The notes under the pieces were generated by a model, which saw only the letters and a program-made list of their open reading frames with translations, made no database searches and was not told the DNA's origin. From contig DASVQN010000035.1 in assembly GCA_036389155.1 (NCBI GenBank), forward strand, positions 124,001-188,000: a stretch of DNA of 64,000 bases. The letters are read 5' to 3'. Positions within the stretch are counted from its first letter, which is position 1; the number at the start of each line of letters is the position of its first letter. Below, one piece after another: positions 58,508 to 64,000 of the stretch. The DNA comes from CADCVT01 sp036389155. GTDB lineage: Bacteria > Actinomycetota > Thermoleophilia > Solirubrobacterales > Solirubrobacteraceae. Both the position numbers and the translations under genes were made by a program.

Positions 58508-60778
58508 CTACCGGCGCAGCATCCGCGCCATCAGCTCGAGAGCCCCATTCTTCGACAAGGGCTCGTTCAGGTTTCCGCATTTCGGCGACTGGACGCATGA
58601 CGGACACCCGCTCTCGCACGGGCAGTCGCGGATCAGCGTCGCCGCGTCGGTCACGAGCTCCTCGAACCGCAGGAACGCCTGACGCGTGATCCCCACCCCG
58701 CTGGGGTGCCCGTCGTAGATGAAGATCGTCGGCCCGCCGGTCTGCTGGTGGCCGGCCGTCGAGAGCCCGCCGATGTCCCACCGGTCGCACATCGCGAGCA
58801 GCGGCAGCACCGCGATCTGCGCGTGCTCGGCCGCGTGAAGGGCGCCGAGGAGCGCCTCGCGCGGGAAGTCGACGGACGTGATCTCGTCCGGCAGCTCGTA
58901 CCAGAGCGCCTGCGTCGAGAACTCGGTCGTCGGCAGGTCGAGCATCTGCAGGTCGATGACCTCGTGGTCCTGCAGGCGCTTGCGCTGGTAGGCCATCACC
59001 GTCTCGGCGACGCTCACCCGCCCGAAGGACAGCGTGCACCCGAGGACCTCCCGCCGATCGAGCAGCTCCTCGATCCACGTGTCGGTCTCCTTCTTCGGCT
59101 GCGTGTACCAGTCGCCGTCGAAGGGCTTGACCAGCGCCCGCTGGGACTCGAGGTCGAGCTCGAGCACCTCGTACGAGCGCCCGAGGTGCAGGTACACCGC
59201 GCCGTCGTGGACGGTGGAGAACGCGCGCGCCATCTCGACCGTCCCGAGCAGCTCGCCGGAGGAGACGTCGACGACCGCGAACGAGTCCGGCGAGGCCGAC
59301 CGCAACGACACGCGCGCCGCCGGGTAGTCCTCGGGCGCCGCGAGGACGTACTTCCCCCGCACCTGACGCAGCTCGCCGCGCGCCTCCAGCGCCTCGGCGT
59401 ACAGGCGCCAGCGCGGCCCGAGCGCGGGCGTGTCGTCGTCGGTCAGCGGCGCCTCGTGCGCGGCGCACAGCAGGTGCGCCATGTGGATCTGCTCGCTCTC
59501 GTGGTCGAGGATCGCCGCCTCGACGGGCCGGTCGAGGAGCTGGTCGGGCTCGCGGCACAGGAACTGGTCGAGCGCGTCCTCGCCCGCGACGTACACGGCG
59601 AGCCCGCGGCCGCGACGGCCGGCGCGCCCCCACATCTGCCGCAGCGACGCCATCGTCCCGGGGAACGTGACGACGACCGCGGCGTCGAGCGCGCCGATGT
59701 CGATCCCCAGCTCCAGCGCGTCGGTGGTGATGACCGCGAGCAGCTCGCCGCTGACGAGGCGCGCCTCGATGTCGCGTCGCTGCTGCGGCGTGTAGCCGGC
59801 GCGGTACGGCGCGATGCGGTCGCGCAGCGACGGTTCGAGCCGGTCCTGCACGAGCTTCGTCGTCAGCTCGACCGCCTTGCGCGACTTGATGAAGCAGATC
59901 GTCCGCGACCCGCCCTGGACGAGGTCGACGAGGATGTCCGCCGCCTCGGCGAGCGACGAGCGCCGCGAGCCGAGGTCCTCGTCGATCAGCGGCGGGTTCC
60001 AGATCGCGATCCGCCGCCGTGCGCGCGGCGACCCGTCGCGCTCGACCAGCGCGATCTCGTCGACGCCGGTCAGCTTCTCGGCCAGCTCGACCGGGTTGGC
60101 GATCGTCGCCGACGCCATGAAGAACCGCGCGGCCGGCGCCATGCGCCGCAGCCGCCGCAGGACGTTGCCGACGTGCGACCCGAAGACGCCCCGGTAGACG
60201 TGCGCCTCGTCGACCACGACCACGTCGAGGCGATGCAGGAACTCCGACCACGCGCGGTGGTTGGGCAGGATCCCGACGTGCAGCATGTCCGGGTTCGTCA
60301 GCACGACGTTGGCGCGCCTGCGGATCACCGCCCGCTCCTCGCGCGGCGCGTCGCCGTCGTAGATCGCCGGGCGCACGTGCTTCTGCAGGCCGAACGCGTG
60401 AAGGGCGCGGGCCTGGTCCTGCGCGAGCGCCTTCGTCGGGTACAGGTACAGCGCGCGGGCGGACGGCTCCTGCAGCAGGTGCGAGAGCGTCGGGAGGTTG
60501 AAGCACATCGACTTCCCGGAGGCGGTGCCGGTGGTGACGATGAAGTCGCCCGCCATCGCGGCGTGGACCGCCTCGACCTGATGGGAGTACAGCGACTCGA
60601 CGCCCATCGCGGCGAGGGCCTCGACGAGCCGCGGGTGCAGAGGCGGGATGTCGCCGAGCACGGGCGGCTTCTCATGCTCCTGCGCCTCGCGGACGAGCCG
60701 ATGGTCCTCGCGCCCGGCCTCGAGCAGGTCGTGCCACGGCTCGAGCTCGCGCGTCTGAACGGTCATCGGACATGCCAT
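58508..60778 (-). CDS. MrfA-like DEAD/DEAH-box helicase with Cys zinc site
   Basis: A 756-residue superfamily-2 helicase. Walker A is TGTASGKS (residue about 80), motif II is VVVDEAHVY, and motif VI is the QMWGRAGRRGRG segment. The C-terminal four-Cys motif CPCESGCPSC, then KC, matches the DUF1998 region of MrfA/Hrq1-type helicases, which help repair mitomycin-type damage. ATG 60778 and ATG 60766 are both possible starts. Divergent from a HAD phosphatase with only 14 bases between starts. Confidence 0.9.
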   Translation of the reverse strand: MACPMTVQTRELEPWHDLLEAGREDHRLVREAQEHEKPPVLGDIPPLHPRLVEALAAMGVESLYSHQVEAVHAAMAGDFIVTTGTASGKSMCFNLPTLSHLLQEPSARALYLYPTKALAQDQARALHAFGLQKHVRPAIYDGDAPREERAVIRRRANVVLTNPDMLHVGILPNHRAWSEFLHRLDVVVVDEAHVYRGVFGSHVGNVLRRLRRMAPAARFFMASATIANPVELAEKLTGVDEIALVERDGSPRARRRIAIWNPPLIDEDLGSRRSSLAEAADILVDLVQGGSRTICFIKSRKAVELTTKLVQDRLEPSLRDRIAPYRAGYTPQQRRDIEARLVSGELLAVITTDALELGIDIGALDAAVVVTFPGTMASLRQMWGRAGRRGRGLAVYVAGEDALDQFLCREPDQLLDRPVEAAILDHESEQIHMAHLLCAAHEAPLTDDDTPALGPRWRLYAEALEARGELRQVRGKYVLAAPEDYPAARVSLRSASPDSFAVVDVSSGELLGTVEMARAFSTVHDGAVYLHLGRSYEVLELDLESQRALVKPFDGDWYTQPKKETDTWIEELLDRREVLGCTLSFGRVSVAETVMAYQRKRLQDHEVIDLQMLDLPTTEFSTQALWYELPDEITSVDFPREALLGALHAAEHAQIAVLPLLAMCDRWDIGGLSTAGHQQTGGPTIFIYDGHPSGVGITRQAFLRFEELVTDAATLIRDCPCESGCPSCVQSPKCGNLNEPLSKNGALELMARMLRR

Positions 60779-60792
60779 CGTAGGCCCCCGCC

Positions 60793-61581
60793 GTGGCTCC
60801 GCTCCGCGCCCTCTACGTCGACCTCGACAACACGCTGCTCGGGCGCTCCGGCAGCCTGTTCCACGACGGGGAGGGCGGGCCGAGCCTGCTCGGCCCGCGG
60901 GCGGTCGAGCTCTGTCATCGCGCCGGCGTCGAGGTCGTGCTGATGTCGGGGCGGCGGAGGTCGTCGATCACGGAGGACGCCCGGCTGCTCGGCTGCCGGG
61001 CGTACATCTTCGAGTCGGGCAGCTGCGTCGTCGACGGGCCTGACGAGGAGTGGTTGACCGAGCCGTTCATGCCTGACGAGGGTCCCACGATCTTCGAGCA
61101 GATAGAGCGCAGCGGTGCACCGAAACTGCTGCTGGATCGCTTCGACATCGAGTACCACGCGCCGTGGCACACCGGCCGCGACGTGTCCCACCTCTTCCGC
61201 GGCGCGATCGACGCCCGCGACGCCAACGCGCTGCTCGCCGAGCACGGGCACGAGCACGTCCGGCTCGTCGACAACGGCGGCATCGACCGCCCGGGCCTGC
61301 GCGCGTACCACCTCGTGCCGAAGGGCGTCTCGAAGGGGCGCGCGGTCGCGCGGCACATGCGCGTGCGCGGCTACGCGCCGGAGAGCGCGATCGCGGTCGG
61401 CGACTCGCGCGAGGACCTCTCGGCCGCCGAGGCCGTCGGCACGTGCTGGCTGGTCGCCAACGCGCTCGACCGCGACCCGCTCCTCGCCGGCGACCTGCCG
61501 CGCAACGCGCGGGTGGCGGAGGAGGGGCACGGTGCCGGCGTCTACGAGGCGGTGATGACGGAGCTGGCCGAGCGGCGCTGA
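60793..61581 (+). CDS. HAD-family phosphatase (Cof/MPGP-like)
   Basis: A 262-residue HAD enzyme. Motif I is LYVDLDNTLL, motif II MSGRRRSSI, motif III Lys in VPKGVSKGRAV, and motif IV GDSREDLSAAEAVG. The cap inserted after motif I resembles mannosyl-3-phosphoglycerate or sucrose-phosphate type phosphatases. Substrate unknown. The GTG start lies 14 bases from the divergent helicase start. Confidence 0.88.
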   Translation: MAPLRALYVDLDNTLLGRSGSLFHDGEGGPSLLGPRAVELCHRAGVEVVLMSGRRRSSITEDARLLGCRAYIFESGSCVVDGPDEEWLTEPFMPDEGPTIFEQIERSGAPKLLLDRFDIEYHAPWHTGRDVSHLFRGAIDARDANALLAEHGHEHVRLVDNGGIDRPGLRAYHLVPKGVSKGRAVARHMRVRGYAPESAIAVGDSREDLSAAEAVGTCWLVANALDRDPLLAGDLPRNARVAEEGHGAGVYEAVMTELAERR

Positions 61582-61591
61582 TCTCGCGAGG

Positions 61592-61634
61592 CTGTCCCGG
61601 TTGACCCGCGGTACGCGCGGGTCGGGCAGGACGG
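61592..61634 (+). repeat. Hairpin repeat unit 1
   Basis: A 43-bp stem-loop with GACCCGCG/CGCGGGTC perfect inner arms and GTCC/GGAC outer arms. Convergent genes (HAD phosphatase, GpsA) flank it. Second unit follows at 61644. Confidence 0.55.
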
Positions 61635-61643
61635 CTCGGCGGG

Positions 61644-61686
61644 CTGTCCTGGTTGACCCCCGGCAGGTGGGGCCAAAGCAGGACAG
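61644..61686 (+). repeat. Hairpin repeat unit 2
   Basis: CTGTCCTG...CAGGACAG perfect 8-bp outer arms with inner CCCC/GGGG. It shares GGCTGTCC-GGTTGACCC and GCAGGAC with unit 1. Two such units in a convergent gap resemble REP-type repeats or a bidirectional terminator. Confidence 0.55.
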
Positions 61687-61691
61687 CGTGT

Positions 61692-62786
61692 TCAGCGGCG
61701 GCGGCGCAACCGCTCGAGCACGCGCCGCCAGAACCCCGGCCGCGGTCGCCCGACCCGCCGCCGCGCCGGGATCGGCACCGTCGTGCGGACCAGCGCGATC
61801 CAATCGTCCAGCGGCAGCTCGCCCGCGATCAGCTTCGACAGGCCCGTGGTCACCGGCGCGTCGACCTCGGCCTGCTCCAGCGCCGTCGCGAGCATCGGGA
61901 CGAGATCGAGCGCCTCGACCGCCTGCCCGATCCGCTCGGGGATCTCGGCGGTCGGCACGCCCTCGCCGAGCAGCTCGCCGGCCCGCCGGTTGCGCGACTG
62001 CGGGGCGAGGGCCGTCGCCACCAGGTCGCCGGTCCCGGCCAGCCCGATCAGCGACTCCGGCCGCGCGCCCTGCGCCGCGGCGTAGCGCCAGACCTCCGCG
62101 AAGATGTGCCCCGCCGCCGCCCCCGCGGCGTTCAGCCCCTGCGCCTCGGTCGCGCCCGCCGCCAGCGCCGCCGCGTTCTTCGCCGCGCCCGACAGCTCCA
62201 CCCCGATCGGGTCGTTGGACTCCTCGCAGACGACGCCCGCGCGCAGGAAGACGTCCGCGATCGCCGCCGCGAGCTGCTCGTTCGTCGACGCCGCGACGAG
62301 GCCCGCGCCGTGGTCGACCATCTCGCGTGCGTGCGCCGGCCCGCCGACCACCGCGACGCGCCCCTCGCCGAGCTGCGCGCGCAGCAGCACGGTCGGCGCG
62401 CGCCCGTCCGGCGGCACGAGCCCCTTGGCCAGCGAGATCACGGCCGCGCGCGAGGAGAGCCCGTGGCCCGCCAGCCCGGAAATCACCTCGTCGAGGCCGC
62501 GCGACGGCACGCCGAGGAACACGAAGTCCGCCCGCGCCAATCCGGCGCTGATGTCGTCGATCCGCAGCTCGCGCGGCAGCTCGACACCTTCGAGGTACTG
62601 GGCGTTCTCCCGCTCCTCCGCCAGCCGCCGGGCCTGCTCGGCCGTGCGCGCCTGCAGCGTCGTCCGCAGCCCGCCGCGCGCGAGCAGCACCGCGACGGCG
62701 GTCCCGAACGAGCCCGCGCCGACGACGACCGCCCGCCGCGCGCCGGGCGTCGGGAGGTACAGCGAGGGGCGATGCCGCTCGGCCAT
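61692..62786 (-). CDS. gpsA: Glycerol-3-phosphate dehydrogenase [NAD(P)+]
   Basis: A 364-residue GpsA. The N-terminal Rossmann motif is AVVVGAGSFGTAVA, and the substrate-binding Lys lies in ISLAKGL. Other landmarks are GGPAHAREMV, VELSGAAKNAAALAAG and AGTGDLVATA. It makes sn-glycerol-3-phosphate for phospholipids. The C-terminal extension is Arg-rich (RRRVGRPRPGFWRRVLERLRR), unusual for the enzyme and perhaps membrane-attached. It follows glycerate kinase by 9 bases on the same strand; together they handle C3 metabolites. Confidence 0.93.
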   Translation of the reverse strand: MAERHRPSLYLPTPGARRAVVVGAGSFGTAVAVLLARGGLRTTLQARTAEQARRLAEERENAQYLEGVELPRELRIDDISAGLARADFVFLGVPSRGLDEVISGLAGHGLSSRAAVISLAKGLVPPDGRAPTVLLRAQLGEGRVAVVGGPAHAREMVDHGAGLVAASTNEQLAAAIADVFLRAGVVCEESNDPIGVELSGAAKNAAALAAGATEAQGLNAAGAAAGHIFAEVWRYAAAQGARPESLIGLAGTGDLVATALAPQSRNRRAGELLGEGVPTAEIPERIGQAVEALDLVPMLATALEQAEVDAPVTTGLSKLIAGELPLDDWIALVRTTVPIPARRRVGRPRPGFWRRVLERLRRRR

Positions 62787-62795
62787 CGGGGGAAC

Positions 62796-63782
62796 CTAGA
62801 GCACGGCGGCCAGGCGCTCCCCGGCCTCCTCGAGCGCGGCGAGCGTCGGCGCCTCCACCACGTGCTGCAGGTCGAGGATCCGCTGGTCGAACAGCGAGAG
62901 GGCGCTGGCGCCGCACACCGCGTGGCACGGGACGCCCGCCTGCCGGCACCGGACCGCGGCCTCGCCGGCGGCCTTGCCCTCCAGCGTGGTCGCGTCGATC
63001 CGCCCCTCGCCGATGATGACCGCCCGCGCCGCGCGCATCCGCGCGTCGAACCCGAGGACGTCGAGCACGAACGGGGCGCCGGGCTCGAGCCGCGCGTCGA
63101 ACGCCGCCCACAGCCCGCCGGCCAGCCCGCCGGCCGCGCCGCTCATCGGCACGCCGCGGGGGTCGCGCGGAAGCTCCAGCGCGCGCTGCTCCAGGCGGCG
63201 CGCCAGCCGATTGACGGTCGCAACGTCCGCGCCCTTCTGCGGCCCGAACCGCGCGGCGGCCTGCTCGAACGGCGTGCGCACGTCGCAGAGCACCACGAGC
63301 CGCGCCCCGCGCAGCCCGCCGTGCTCGCGGATCGCCTCGATCGCGCCGTAGCCGGCGTCCGTCGTCGCGCTCCCGCCGGCCGCCACGAGGACCACCGCGG
63401 CGCCGGCGTCGACCGCGGCCGCGATGAGCTCGCCGGTCCCGTACGTGGTCGCCGCCTCGGGGTCCGCGGGGTGGTCGGCGGCGTGGCGCAGGCCGCTCGC
63501 CTCGGCCACCTCGACGACCGCGGTCCCTCCGTCCTCGAGCAGCGCGAACCCGCCGCGGATCGGGGCCCCCCAAGGATCAGAGGCCACCGCGCCCGCCGTC
63601 TCGCCCCCCAGCGCCGTGATCAGCACCGCCAGCGTCCCGTCGCCGCCGTCGGCGATCGGGCAGAGGTCCGGGGGCTCGAGCCCGGCCCGCTCCAGGCCGC
63701 GCCCGACGGCCGCCGCCACGGCAGCCGCGGAGAACGTCCCCTTGAACTTGTCGGGCGCGACGAGCACGTGCACGCCGGGCAT
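62796..63782 (-). CDS. glxK: Glycerate 2-kinase (GlxK-type)
   Basis: A 328-residue glycerate kinase. Landmarks: VAPDKFKGTFSA at the start, PIADGGDGTL, EVAEASGLRH, GGSATTDAGYG, GPQKGAD, then SGAAGGLAGGL and GEGRIDATTLEGKAAGE. It phosphorylates D-glycerate to 2-phosphoglycerate. Upstream neighbour of gpsA in an operon. The short 20-bp gap to the divergent DUF4389 gene holds both starts. Confidence 0.92.
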   Translation of the reverse strand: MPGVHVLVAPDKFKGTFSAAAVAAAVGRGLERAGLEPPDLCPIADGGDGTLAVLITALGGETAGAVASDPWGAPIRGGFALLEDGGTAVVEVAEASGLRHAADHPADPEAATTYGTGELIAAAVDAGAAVVLVAAGGSATTDAGYGAIEAIREHGGLRGARLVVLCDVRTPFEQAAARFGPQKGADVATVNRLARRLEQRALELPRDPRGVPMSGAAGGLAGGLWAAFDARLEPGAPFVLDVLGFDARMRAARAVIIGEGRIDATTLEGKAAGEAAVRCRQAGVPCHAVCGASALSLFDQRILDLQHVVEAPTLAALEEAGERLAAVL

Positions 63783-63802
63783 GGTGGTACAAGACAGCCG
63801 CT

Positions 63803-64000
63803 GTGGACCACCTGAGCATCGCCCCGGAGAAGCCCGTCCAGCTCTTCCGCCGCCCCCCGCTGACCCCGGGGGACCAGGTCCGCACGCTCAACTTCGACGA
63901 CCTCGGCCGGCGGCGGGTCACCGCCTTCTTCCGGTTCTTCATGGCGATCCCGCACCTGTTCTGGCTGGGCTCGTGGGCGAGCGGGATGATCCTGCTCGCG
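63803..64000 (+). CDS. DUF4389 membrane protein, 5' part
   Basis: 66 codons from GTG 63803; the frame runs off the window end. The first about 40 residues (PEKPVQLFRRPPLTPGDQ, then RVTAFFRFFMAIPHLFWLG) match the DUF4389 entry region, followed by a hydrophobic segment. Full protein probably has several TM helices. Divergent from glxK. Confidence 0.65.
   Translation, partial: MDHLSIAPEKPVQLFRRPPLTPGDQVRTLNFDDLGRRRVTAFFRFFMAIPHLFWLGSWASGMILLA

Overview
The window is high-GC actinobacterial DNA. Several traits fit Thermoleophilia (Conexibacter/Solirubrobacter-like): many GTG starts, apparently leaderless genes, a fused PafBC-type WYL regulator, F420/deazaflavin-type and EcsC-type proteins, and many secreted repeat proteins with Arg-rich tails. 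That placement is inference from gene content; there is no rRNA here. Apart from one island the DNA looks like chromosomal core. One tRNA gene (tRNA-Phe) was found.

Layout. 0-6 kb: a membrane protein, an HD hydrolase, a secreted propeller-like protein, a DUF385-type protein, a pafBC-like regulator, and a NarL-type response regulator translationally coupled to a 67-residue histidine-kinase H-box stub. 6-14 kb: a secreted Cys-rich protein, a large LuxR-family ATPase regulator, and a 1470-residue secreted protein ending in 19 copies of an IASGGGN motif. 14-23 kb: HD, EcsC, MFS, alpha/beta hydrolase, STAND ATPase, FkbM methyltransferase, PhaC-like protein, L,D-transpeptidase and Fur. 23-33 kb: an MFS pump and a divergent TetR with two clear operators, SGNH and alpha/beta hydrolases, gltX-argS, and an MMPL transporter. 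33-46 kb: a small accessory stretch of unknown genes, a PII-Amt pair with altered key residues, secreted RTX, propeller and PKD proteins, an Lrp regulator, an ABC-2 exporter and a metal-dependent hydrolase. 57-64 kb: M23 peptidase, MrfA-like helicase, HAD phosphatase, gpsA, glycerate kinase and the start of a DUF4389 protein.

The standout is a 9.3-kb integrated element (about 47.73-57.09 kb). It lies at the 3' end of tRNA-Phe and is bounded by 43-bp direct repeats of the tRNA 3' part. Next to the intact tRNA are a tyrosine integrase and an excisionase-like gene. Paired GTTTACGC arm-type repeats lie just inside both ends. The element carries a replication-relaxation protein with a 55-bp near-perfect palindrome upstream, a Panacea-type toxin-antitoxin pair, and a minus-strand operon. 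That operon encodes a 58-residue proline-rich peptide with (PPHDPPG) repeats, an E2-E1 fusion (ubiquitin-conjugation type), a JAMM/JAB isopeptidase, and a protein with an RNxxxH HEPN-type RNase motif. The E2-E1 plus JAB pair is the ancillary half of type II CBASS. Here there is no CD-NTase; a proline-rich peptide and a HEPN protein take the places of substrate and effector. This is the best candidate for an undescribed defence or protein-conjugation system.

How genes work together: PII-Amt form an ammonium-sensing and uptake pair. gltX-argS overlap by GTGA and are co-transcribed. The ABC ATPase and permease overlap by ATGA. Glycerate kinase precedes gpsA in one short operon. TetR probably controls the divergent MFS pump and itself through two palindromes.
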